From Geminicoccaceae bacterium (GTDB lineage Bacteria; Pseudomonadota; Alphaproteobacteria; Geminicoccales; Geminicoccaceae), in NCBI GenBank assembly GCA_028285265.1, contig JANQPX010000007.1, forward strand, positions 1-57,114: a stretch of DNA of 57,114 nucleotides. The letters are read 5' to 3'. A model generated the notes under the pieces. It saw only the letters and a list, made by a program, of their open reading frames with translations. It was not told the origin of the DNA and ran no database searches. The position numbers and the translations under genes are program-made. Below are positions 24,836 to 32,236 of the stretch, one piece after another. The stretch's first letter is position 1. Each line of letters opens with the position of its first letter.

Positions 24836-26458
24836 CTATTGGCTACCTTCAGCGTCATTCGAGATTGGCATCACGAAGTGTTGGGTTGTTGGTGCAATCT
24901 TGTCGATCTGAAGGGCGACGATCTGCTCCTGCAACTGACGGACTTCTTCCGTGACTCGCGCATGGTGGCGTTGGTGGTCGAGCCATGAGGCCTCCCACCA
25001 AGCTTCAATAAAACGCTCGGGATCGGCGGCATCGTTCATCAGACTCCAGCGATAACCGCCACCTTGGCGACGGCTGTCGGCGAGTGCTGACATAAGGCGA
25101 CGAAATGCTTTCTGATCCGCGTTGGCGACATGATAGGAAATCTGAATCATCACCGGTCCATCCGGCGTCTTATCGGTCGCGAGTACCGGTTCGGGCCAGT
25201 GCATGGATGGAGAAAGATCGAGTGTTTCGCCCTGGCCGAGACGAGCGCGCGAGGTTAGCGGGATCAAGGCGAGCGCACCGATTGCCGCAATGATCAGGGC
25301 GCTTGGAATGCTCCAAATGGTTGCAACTTGCCCCCAGAGCAAGCTGCCGATCGACATCGATCCGAAGAAGACTGTCAAGAAGATCGAGAGGCCACGAGCA
25401 CGGACCCAGTCCGGCAGCGACGTCTGCGCCGAGACGTTGAGGCTGGACAAGACAGCGATCCATGAAAGGCCGGCAAGGGCTGCAGCGGCGATGGCAATGA
25501 CTTGATGGCTGGCGATCGCCATCAACAGGAGGACCGCTGCGGTACCGATCGTGCCGAAGGCGATAAGAGTGTCGGCGCCAAGGCGTCGTTTGATGATCGG
25601 CAAGAGGAAGGCGCCGGCGACCGCACCGGCACCGACGGACGTGAGTAACAAGCCGTAGAGGGTCGCTCCCCCGGATAGCACCTCGCGTGCGATCAGCGGC
25701 AGCATGGCCCAAAAGGCACTGGCGAAGAGAAAGAACGCGGCGGCACGAATGAGGGTCGCCTTGAGCGGACCGCTGTTGACCGCGTAGCGAAGCCCGGCAC
25801 GGATCGCGCCGCCGACCTGCTCGGGTGGTAGTGACGTTCTCTGGCTCGCAGGAGGCGTCCACCACCAAAGGGCGGCGACGATACCAATGACGCTGAGCGC
25901 GTTGATGAGGAAGGGCGAGGCCAATCCGGCTGCCACGATCAGAAATCCGGCAAGCGCTGGTCCAATCGCGCGGCTGATATTGATGCCCATGGAATTGAGC
26001 GCGATCGCCGAGGATAGCTCCGGGCGCGGTACCAATTTGGGGACAATGGCCTGCCAAGCTGGGGCGATAAAGGCAGCCCCTGTTCCAAAGACGAACGTGA
26101 AAGCGAGGAGCAACCAGGGTGTCATGAGCTGAACATGCACCAACACGGCCATGACAGCTGCGGCGATGCCCATGGCGACATTCACCCAGATCAGGAGCTT
26201 TCGTCGATCGACGATGTCCGCGATGGCGCCGGCGAGCAGGGCGAACAGGAAGATTGGCAGCGTGGTCGCCGCTTGGACGGCCGCGACCAGCATGGGTGAC
26301 GGGGCGAGTTCGGTCATCAGCCAACCTGCGCCGACATCGTGCATCCAGGTGCCGATGTTGGAAGCAACGGTCGCGAGCCAAAGGAATGTGAAGGCACGAT
26401 GCCGAAACGGTGCCATCGCCGAGGGTGGGGTCCTTTTGTCGGCCGTGATGGTGGTCAT
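24836..26458 (-). CDS. MFS exporter (MFS_3/EntS type) with C-terminal ABM-like domain
   Basis: A 540-residue protein. Residues about 20-410 form a 12-helix major facilitator (FRHRAFTFLWLATVASNIGT; AGAIADIVDRRKLLIWVN, the loop 2-3 motif; PAWQAIVPKLVPRPELSSAI). The last 110 residues are cytosolic and look like an antibiotic-biosynthesis-monooxygenase ferredoxin-like fold (MIQISYHVANADQKAFRRLM; FIEAWWEASWLDHQRHHARV). This fusion is known in the family. It likely exports a small hydrophobic compound made or altered by the neighbouring hydrolases. It is 34 bp downstream of xapX. Confidence 0.9.
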   Translation of the reverse strand: MTTITADKRTPPSAMAPFRHRAFTFLWLATVASNIGTWMHDVGAGWLMTELAPSPMLVAAVQAATTLPIFLFALLAGAIADIVDRRKLLIWVNVAMGIAAAVMAVLVHVQLMTPWLLLAFTFVFGTGAAFIAPAWQAIVPKLVPRPELSSAIALNSMGINISRAIGPALAGFLIVAAGLASPFLINALSVIGIVAALWWWTPPASQRTSLPPEQVGGAIRAGLRYAVNSGPLKATLIRAAAFFLFASAFWAMLPLIAREVLSGGATLYGLLLTSVGAGAVAGAFLLPIIKRRLGADTLIAFGTIGTAAVLLLMAIASHQVIAIAAAALAGLSWIAVLSSLNVSAQTSLPDWVRARGLSIFLTVFFGSMSIGSLLWGQVATIWSIPSALIIAAIGALALIPLTSRARLGQGETLDLSPSMHWPEPVLATDKTPDGPVMIQISYHVANADQKAFRRLMSALADSRRQGGGYRWSLMNDAADPERFIEAWWEASWLDHQRHHARVTEEVRQLQEQIVALQIDKIAPTTQHFVMPISNDAEGSQ

Positions 26459-26492
26459 GGTGCGTGCCTTCTTTCTCGGGATGGCCCGATGA

Positions 26493-26759
26493 TCAGGTCG
26501 AAACTTTGTCAGACGTCATGCCCGTTTCGCTGTCCGGTCCACTCGCCGCGAAATCTTTGGCGTGGAGGCAATGCGCTGCCGCTTTTGTTAGGCTCATTTG
26601 ATGTTTCGCCCAAGACGTCAAACTTTCGCCAAGAAGCATGCCCAACAAGCCCAGCCGTGCGATGATCGGTGGTGCCGGTGACCGTGTATTGAAAAGCGCA
26701 TAGAGTACGCCGACCAGCAAGCCAATAGCGAGTGAGGTCAGATAGGGTTTCAAGTCCAT
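26493..26759 (-). CDS. XapX-domain small membrane protein
   Basis: An 88-residue protein with AAGGAAG upstream. The first 50 residues match the XapX domain (LLVGVLYALFNTRSPAPP and GLLGMLLGE), comprising two membrane helices. The C-terminal 38 residues are polar and not part of the domain. The function is unknown; XapX proteins recur next to YtcJ-type amidohydrolases and YcaC-type hydrolases, exactly as here. Confidence 0.85.
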   Translation of the reverse strand: MDLKPYLTSLAIGLLVGVLYALFNTRSPAPPIIARLGLLGMLLGESLTSWAKHQMSLTKAAAHCLHAKDFAASGPDSETGMTSDKVST

Positions 26760-26786
26760 CGCATCTTCCTTCTCGTCTGCCTTTGC

Positions 26787-28640
26787 TCAAACGGCGAAAC
26801 ACGAGCAGCCGAGGGCCCCCCAGAAGCTTTTGGCATCTGAGACCGGTAGGGGTGTTGACCAGGCGATGCCGTGGTCATGACCATGCATGCCGCAATGGTT
26901 GCTGCATCCGGCATGGCAGGCGACGGCACCTTGAGGCAAGGTTGCGATGACTCGTTCGCCGGGGCTCGGTTCGGCGTTGACCGGTGACCATGTCGGTGAG
27001 GCCGGCGGCAGCGGCGGGGCGAGATCGGCATAGGCCCCCTCGCCATGGACCACTTTGCCACCGACTACGGTCAGGACACTATTGATCTGGCGGATCTCGT
27101 TGTCCGGCACCGTAATGTAGTCTCTGGACAGGACGGCGAGGTCGGCATACATGCCGGGTGCAAGCGTGCCTTTGACGTCGGCTTCCCCCGAAAACCAGGC
27201 GGAGCCATGGGTCCAAAGGCGAAGGGCTTCTTCACGCGTAAGAACATTGTCCTCGCCATAGAGCGGCAGGCCACCGACGGTCTTTCCGGTGGTCAGCCAG
27301 TAGAGCCCAACCCAGGGATCATAGCTGGCGACTCGAGTCGCGTCGGTGCCAGCGCCGACCGGTAGGCCCATGTCGATCATTCTCCTGATCGGTGGTGTTG
27401 CCATCGCCGCTTCCTTGCCATAGCGATCGACGAAATATTCACCTTGGAACGCCATACGATGCTGGATCGCAATGCCACCGCCGAGCGCTTTGATGCGCTC
27501 GATGTTGCGCGGGCTGATGGTCTCGGCATGATCGATAATGAAGCGCGTCTCAAAAGGCTGGCGGCCATTGACGCGTTCGAACACGCTCAAGAAGCGATCG
27601 ATGCTTTCGTCGTAGGTGGCATGAATGCGGAATGGCCACTTATTGGCCGCCAAGAGTTCGACGATCGGCTCGAGCTCTCCTTCCATGGTCGGTGCTAAGT
27701 CGGGTCGCGGCTCCAAGAAATTTTCGAAGTCGGCGGCCGACCACGTGAGGTTTTCACCAGCGCCGTTCATGCGCAGCATGTCCGAGCCAGCACCCGGTTC
27801 TGTGATCGTCACCCAGCGTTCATAGTCGCTAAGCTCCTCGCCGGCACCTTGTGCGAACAGGTTGTAGGCGACGCGCACGGTGAGATGGCCATTGTCGTGC
27901 AGGCGCTGGATGACATCATAGTCCTCTGGATAGTTTTGTCCGCCGCCACCAGCGTCGATGACTGAGGTGATGCCGAGGCGGTTCATCTCGCGCATGTAGT
28001 GACGGGTTGAGTTGATCTGATCCTCGATCGGTAGCTTTGGTCCACGTGCTAACGTTGAATAGAGGATGAGGGCCGATGGTTTTGCAATCAAAAGGCCGGT
28101 CGGATGACCCCGTGAATCTCGCTGGATCTCGCCACCTGGTGGATTTGGTGTCGACGTGTCGAACCCAAGCACCTTGATGGCGGCGCGATTGAGAAGTGCT
28201 TGGCCGTAGAGATGAAGGATAAAGACCGGCGTGTTGGGTGCAACTTGGTTAATCTCGTCCAGTGTCGGCAGGCGACGTTCGGCAAATTGAAACTCGGACC
28301 AACCGCCGACCACCCGTACCCATTGCGGCGGCGGTGTGCGGTCGGCTTGCTCCTTGAGCATGCGAAGCGCATCGGCAAGGGACGGCACATTTTCCCAGCG
28401 CAGCTCCATATTGTAGTTGAGCCCGCCTCGGATCAGGTGAGTATGGCTGTCGTTGAGGCCGGGGACGACGCGACGACCCGCGAGGTCGATGACCTTGGTG
28501 CCACTCGTCGCGAGACGCATGATCTCGATGTCGTCGCCCGTAGCCGCGACAAAGCCGTCTTTGATCGCGATCGCTTTGGCGTCGCTCTTGGTTGGATCGA
28601 GGGTCGTGATCTTGCCGTTTCTCAAGATGAGGTCGGGCAT
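26787..28640 (-). CDS. YtcJ-type amidohydrolase, cytoplasmic paralogue with Cys/His-rich tail
   Basis: A 617-residue metal-dependent amidohydrolase preceded by AAGGAGATG. The N-terminal composite domain (LILRNGKITTLDPTKSDAKA) and metal motif LNDSHTHLIRG are followed by later ligand regions around RIHATYDESI and FIIDHAETISP and the catalytic aspartate GAGTDATRV. It has no signal peptide, unlike its downstream paralogue. The last 50 residues carry CHAGCSNHCGMHGHDHG and end in FWGALGCSCFAV, a potential extra metal-binding tail. The substrate is unknown; YtcJ relatives act on N-substituted formamides and cyclic amides. Confidence 0.9.
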   Translation of the reverse strand: MPDLILRNGKITTLDPTKSDAKAIAIKDGFVAATGDDIEIMRLATSGTKVIDLAGRRVVPGLNDSHTHLIRGGLNYNMELRWENVPSLADALRMLKEQADRTPPPQWVRVVGGWSEFQFAERRLPTLDEINQVAPNTPVFILHLYGQALLNRAAIKVLGFDTSTPNPPGGEIQRDSRGHPTGLLIAKPSALILYSTLARGPKLPIEDQINSTRHYMREMNRLGITSVIDAGGGGQNYPEDYDVIQRLHDNGHLTVRVAYNLFAQGAGEELSDYERWVTITEPGAGSDMLRMNGAGENLTWSAADFENFLEPRPDLAPTMEGELEPIVELLAANKWPFRIHATYDESIDRFLSVFERVNGRQPFETRFIIDHAETISPRNIERIKALGGGIAIQHRMAFQGEYFVDRYGKEAAMATPPIRRMIDMGLPVGAGTDATRVASYDPWVGLYWLTTGKTVGGLPLYGEDNVLTREEALRLWTHGSAWFSGEADVKGTLAPGMYADLAVLSRDYITVPDNEIRQINSVLTVVGGKVVHGEGAYADLAPPLPPASPTWSPVNAEPSPGERVIATLPQGAVACHAGCSNHCGMHGHDHGIAWSTPLPVSDAKSFWGALGCSCFAV

Positions 28641-28672
28641 AGCACATCTCCTTCCGTCAAACGTGAATGGCC

Positions 28673-30457
28673 TCAGCCCTGTTGGAGGATCACGGGCGAC
28701 CAGTCGGGGCTAACCGCTGGAATGTGTCTGAGATCTTCGCGGGCGAACTTACCGGCGCCATAGACAACCTCACCGCCGAGCACCGTCAGCTCCGAGGTCA
28801 GTTTGGCGATCTCGGCATCGGTGACCGTGAAGTAATCTCGATCGAGCACAGCGAAGTCAGCAAGCTGTCCTTCGGTGATCATGCCTTTGCGGCCTTCGTC
28901 CCCGGTGAACCAGGCTGAGCCGACGGTCCAGAGACGGAGGGCTTCCTCGCGCGTCAAAAGGTTGGCGTCGTCATACATACGCATGCCGCCGCGCGAGAGC
29001 CCGGAGGTCATCCATTGGATCGAATACCAGGGATTGAATGAGGTGACCCGGGTGGCATCGGTGCCACCACCAACCGGCACACCTAGGTCCAGAATTGCCC
29101 GGAAGTTGGGTGTCTGTCTAAGGGCTTCGGTACCATAGTTTGCCACGAAGTCTTCGGCTTGAAACTGGAGACGGTTTTGCAATGCAATGCCGCCGCCAAG
29201 CGCAGCAATGCGTTCTAGATTCTTTTGGCTGAAGGTCTCGACATGATCGACGAACCATCCGGGCGTGAGGCCCGCACCCTTAGCGACGTCCTCATAGACT
29301 GGCAGCAGTCTATCCCCGGTCTCCTCATAGGTGATGTGCTGACGGAACGGCCAGCCAGACTCACCCAACACGGTCATGACCTGGTGCTGATACTCTTCGG
29401 CCCCCTTGTCGATGTCTGGTCTCGCGTCGGCGAAGATTTCGTAGTCGTAGGATGCCCAGGCCAGGTTCTCGCCTGCACCAACGAACTTCAGCAAGTCGTC
29501 GCCGTCGCCGGCCTTGGTGGCCGCTGTCCAGCGCTGGTAGTCAGACAGCTCCTCGCCTTTGTGTTGGGGGAAAGAGTGATAGCCGATGCGCGTGGTCAAA
29601 AGCCCCTCACGATGGAGCCAGCGGATAACCTTGTAAGGATCGGCATCGGGGAATTCCATCCCGCCGCCGCCGGCATCCGAGACCGATGTGATCCCAAGAC
29701 CGTTAATCACGTCGAAATACTGAAGCGACGAATTGATCTGATCACGGATCGACAATTTGGGCGCTGCTGCCAGTGTTTTGTACATGACGAGGCCCGACGG
29801 TGCGGCAAGCAGGCGTCCGGTGGCGCTACCGCCGGCATCTTTTTCGATAATGCCGCCGGGATACTCGGGGTGGCCGGGTTTGTTGTACCCGTACCAATCC
29901 ACAGCCTTTGTGTTCAGCAGGGTAAGCTTGTAGAGGTGATGGATCAGCACAGGATGGTCGGGGGCAACAGCATCCAGTTCGGCCACCGTGGGCAAGCGCT
30001 TTTCTTTGAACTGGAACTCGGAAAACCCGCCGGCAACGCGGATGAATTGACCCTTCGGCGTGCGCTCAGCCTGCTGACGGATCAGGTGCAATCCTTCTTC
30101 AAGACTGTCGATTCCGTCCCAGCGGACTTCAAGATTGTAGTTGACCGCGCCACGGATCGCATGGGTGTGGCTGTCATTGAGGCCAGGGATGATCCGTTGG
30201 CCGTGGGCATCGATCACCTGCGTGAACGGACCGATCAGGCTTTGCACGTCGTCGTCCGAACCTACGGCAGTAAAGACGCCGTCTTGTGCAGCAAGTGCGG
30301 TTGCCTCGGGACGAGATGGGTCCATCGTGGTAATGCGACCATTAAGCAGTACCAGATCGGCGCCGCCCGTTTGAGCGTAGGCTGTGCCGGCGCTGGTGGC
30401 GGCAATCAGAGCAGAGGTGCTGGCCAGGAAGTGCCGGCGATCGAGTGTGTGGGTCAT
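28673..30457 (-). CDS. YtcJ-type amidohydrolase, Tat-exported paralogue
   Basis: A 594-residue amidohydrolase from ATG at 30457. The N-terminus MTHTLDRRHFLAST followed by a hydrophobic stretch and AYA-QT is a twin-arginine signal peptide, so the folded metalloenzyme is probably periplasmic. The catalytic domain parallels the downstream paralogue (LNDSHTHAIRG; SEFQFKEKRLPTV; FVDHVETFSQKN; GGGTDATRVTS), with similarity along the full length, but it lacks the Cys/His tail. The 32-bp gap to the next gene suggests one transcript. The substrate is unknown. Confidence 0.9.
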   Translation of the reverse strand: MTHTLDRRHFLASTSALIAATSAGTAYAQTGGADLVLLNGRITTMDPSRPEATALAAQDGVFTAVGSDDDVQSLIGPFTQVIDAHGQRIIPGLNDSHTHAIRGAVNYNLEVRWDGIDSLEEGLHLIRQQAERTPKGQFIRVAGGFSEFQFKEKRLPTVAELDAVAPDHPVLIHHLYKLTLLNTKAVDWYGYNKPGHPEYPGGIIEKDAGGSATGRLLAAPSGLVMYKTLAAAPKLSIRDQINSSLQYFDVINGLGITSVSDAGGGGMEFPDADPYKVIRWLHREGLLTTRIGYHSFPQHKGEELSDYQRWTAATKAGDGDDLLKFVGAGENLAWASYDYEIFADARPDIDKGAEEYQHQVMTVLGESGWPFRQHITYEETGDRLLPVYEDVAKGAGLTPGWFVDHVETFSQKNLERIAALGGGIALQNRLQFQAEDFVANYGTEALRQTPNFRAILDLGVPVGGGTDATRVTSFNPWYSIQWMTSGLSRGGMRMYDDANLLTREEALRLWTVGSAWFTGDEGRKGMITEGQLADFAVLDRDYFTVTDAEIAKLTSELTVLGGEVVYGAGKFAREDLRHIPAVSPDWSPVILQQG

Positions 30458-30541
30458 CTCTTTGCCATCTCTATTGAGGCCGCACGGCACGGACAGCACG
30501 GTCTAAGCGACGCGCTCCAACGCGGGCGGGCGTTATCGGAA

Positions 30542-30579
30542 CCTGCCCTTGGACGCTTATCGCGGCGCCCTCGGGCAGG
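30542..30579 (-). repeat. Inverted repeat between YcaC-like and amidohydrolase genes
   Basis: CCTGCCC (30542-30548) and GGGCAGG (30573-30579) are exact inverted repeats around a GC-rich 24-nt loop, inside the 155-bp gap between the YcaC-like gene and the Tat-exported amidohydrolase. No T-run follows. It may be an attenuator or a chance GC-rich stem. Confidence 0.3.
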
Positions 30580-30612
30580 CCATGCAGATGTTGCTTTACG
30601 TGTAAGACCTAA

Positions 30613-31305
30613 TCATTCGGCCGCTACCGCTGTGGCAGAGACCGGGTCAATTCTCGGTCCGTGCTCGACGCGCTCAGGAGCCTTGTGAACCATGGTGTAA
30701 GCGTAGTCGACGCCCATGCCATAAGCGCCAGAGTGCTCTTTGACGAGATCGATGACGGCGTCATAAGTATCGCGCTTGGCCCAGTCACGCTGCCATTCGA
30801 GGAGCACCTGCTGCCAGGTCATGGGCACAACGCCCGCCTGGATCATGCGCTGCATGGCATAGTCGTGGGCTTCCTTCGTGGTGCCGCCGGAGGCGTCGGC
30901 AACCATGTAGATCTCGTAGCCCCCTTCGGCCATGGCGCTGAAGGCGAAGCTGTTGTTGCAGACCTCGGTCCAAAGCCCGGAGACGACCACCTTCTTCTGG
31001 CCGTTCTGGGCCAGTGCATCGCGCACTTTCTGATCATCCCAGGAGTTCATCGATGTGCGCTCCAAGAGTGGCGCTTCTGGGAACACCGCTAGGAGCTCGG
31101 GATAGGTATGTCCCGAAAACGCTTCCGTCTCGACCGTGGTGATCGTCGTCGGAACACCGAAAATCTTCGCAGATTTTGCAAGGGCGACGGTGTTGTTCTT
31201 CAAGGTCTGCCGATCGATCGATTGGACACCAAACGCCATTTGTGGCTGGTGGTCGATGAAGATCAGTTGGGAGTTTTCTGGAGTAAGCAGATCAGGCTTG
31301 GTCAT
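30613..31305 (-). CDS. YcaC-like isochorismatase-fold hydrolase
   Basis: A 230-residue cysteine hydrolase with AGGAAA upstream. Asp18 (LIFIDHQPQM) and Cys116 (GLWTEVCNNSFAF) are the expected catalytic pair. The third residue region reads LLERTSMNSW, so the usual Lys is not obvious, as in other YcaC relatives. The segment ADASGGTTKEAHDYAMQRM is a strong YcaC hallmark. It is the first gene of the minus-strand group and is divergent from a MarR regulator across repeated operator-like sequences. Confidence 0.9.
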   Translation of the reverse strand: MTKPDLLTPENSQLIFIDHQPQMAFGVQSIDRQTLKNNTVALAKSAKIFGVPTTITTVETEAFSGHTYPELLAVFPEAPLLERTSMNSWDDQKVRDALAQNGQKKVVVSGLWTEVCNNSFAFSAMAEGGYEIYMVADASGGTTKEAHDYAMQRMIQAGVVPMTWQQVLLEWQRDWAKRDTYDAVIDLVKEHSGAYGMGVDYAYTMVHKAPERVEHGPRIDPVSATAVAAE

Positions 31306-31348
31306 CGGTCGTTTCCTATCAGTTGGCCTCGTCGATCAAGCGATGGAC

Positions 31349-31410
31349 CGCTTCGACTAAAAGGGATATGGTGCGCATATGAGTCAGGAACAAGACGCTT
31401 CGACTAAAAG
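31349..31410. promoter_or_regulatory. MarR-type operator region: 15-bp direct repeat plus palindrome
   Basis: CGCTTCGACTAAAAG occurs identically at 31349-31363 and 31396-31410, 47 bp apart. Between them ATATG-GTGCG-CATAT (31366-31380) is an inverted repeat. The whole cassette fills the divergent region between the YcaC-like gene and the MarR gene, so it probably holds the MarR binding sites and both promoters. Confidence 0.6.
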
Positions 31411-31439
31411 CGTTAAGGTTTTTTGAAAGGTGAGAGCTC

Positions 31440-31859
31440 TTGCGTGAGAGGAACCTCGAAGCCATTGCCGAGTTGATGTTGCAGGTAGCACGCAAGGTTG
31501 AAGCGGAAGCGAATGCATCCGAGCTGAAACCAGCCCAATGGGCAGCCCTTCGCTACCTGGAAAAGGCGGCACCAAGTGCGCGCACCAACAATGCCTTTGC
31601 GCGGTATCATCAAACGACGACTGGGACCGTCACCCTGACGCTGAAGGCACTTTTCGAAAAGGGCCTGCTGCGTCGCGAAAGCGATCCCGATGACAAGCGA
31701 CTGGTCCGCTTTGAGGTTACGCCGGCGGGCTCAGAGGCGCTTAAGCATGATCCCTTTCGATCTCTCGTCAAGGATCTCTGGTCACTTCGCCCCGAGCAGC
31801 GTGCAAGTCTCCTTGATGCGTTGACCGATTTGCTTATCGAGTCAGACAGGGATTGCTAA
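31440..31859 (+). CDS. MarR family transcriptional regulator
   Basis: A 139-residue winged-helix protein starting at TTG 31440, supported by AAAGGTGAG just upstream; the next in-frame ATG is at 31476. The DNA-binding region (LKPAQWAALRYLEKAA; FARYHQTTTGTVTLTLKALFEKGLL) is followed by the wing RRESDPDDKRLVRFEVTPAG, a strong MarR signature. It is divergent from the YcaC/amidohydrolase/MFS group with a 15-bp direct repeat between, and likely represses that group in response to a small aromatic or amide ligand. Confidence 0.9.
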   Translation: MRERNLEAIAELMLQVARKVEAEANASELKPAQWAALRYLEKAAPSARTNNAFARYHQTTTGTVTLTLKALFEKGLLRRESDPDDKRLVRFEVTPAGSEALKHDPFRSLVKDLWSLRPEQRASLLDALTDLLIESDRDC

Positions 31860-31873
31860 TCGGTGTTGTTAGC

Positions 31874-32236
31874 CTAGTCCGTATTGCTGACGGCTTTGAG
31901 GAATTCATCGTTCGAGAACGGTTTCAAGAGCACGCCATCGGCGCCATGTGCCGTGGCCAATGGCAACCCGATATCCGCTCCCACCTTGCCGCCGCCTGTC
32001 ATGGCGAGGATGCGCATTGATGGTACCTCCTTCTTCAGGCTGCGTAACAGGTTAATCGTGTTTTCCTCTTCGAGATTAAGGTCGAAGACGCCGACATCGA
32101 ATCGAGGCATGCTCGCGATCGCCTGCCTGGCAGCCTCGATGGTCGTTACGGTTTCCGCGTCATGGCCGTCGAGAGCGAGCACGTCCTTTAGCGTTGCAGC
32201 GAGCTCAATGTCGTCGTCAAGTAGGAGTATACGCAT
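31874..32236 (-). CDS. Stand-alone response-regulator receiver protein
   Basis: A 120-residue CheY-like receiver with no output domain. The acidic pocket is in MRILLLDDDIE, the phospho-acceptor is Asp52 (VGVFDLNLEE), and the conserved Thr and Lys are in ILAMTGGGKVG and VLLKPFSND. Its start lies 20 bp inside the end of the histidine kinase gene, so the two are translationally coupled. It is likely the phosphorylation target or phosphate sink of that kinase. How the signal reaches DNA or another output is not visible here. Confidence 0.9.
   Translation of the reverse strand: MRILLLDDDIELAATLKDVLALDGHDAETVTTIEAARQAIASMPRFDVGVFDLNLEEENTINLLRSLKKEVPSMRILAMTGGGKVGADIGLPLATAHGADGVLLKPFSNDEFLKAVSNTD

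Noticed and set aside
25170..26381. 403-codon minus-strand frame inside the MFS gene
   Set aside because: It is in another frame of the MFS exporter, Arg/His-rich and domain-free, a typical high-GC shadow.
29225..30688. 487-codon open frame on the plus strand
   Set aside because: It lies antisense to the Tat-exported amidohydrolase and the end of the YcaC-like gene, which have full domain matches; its translation has no recognisable domain and reflects codon bias of the real genes.
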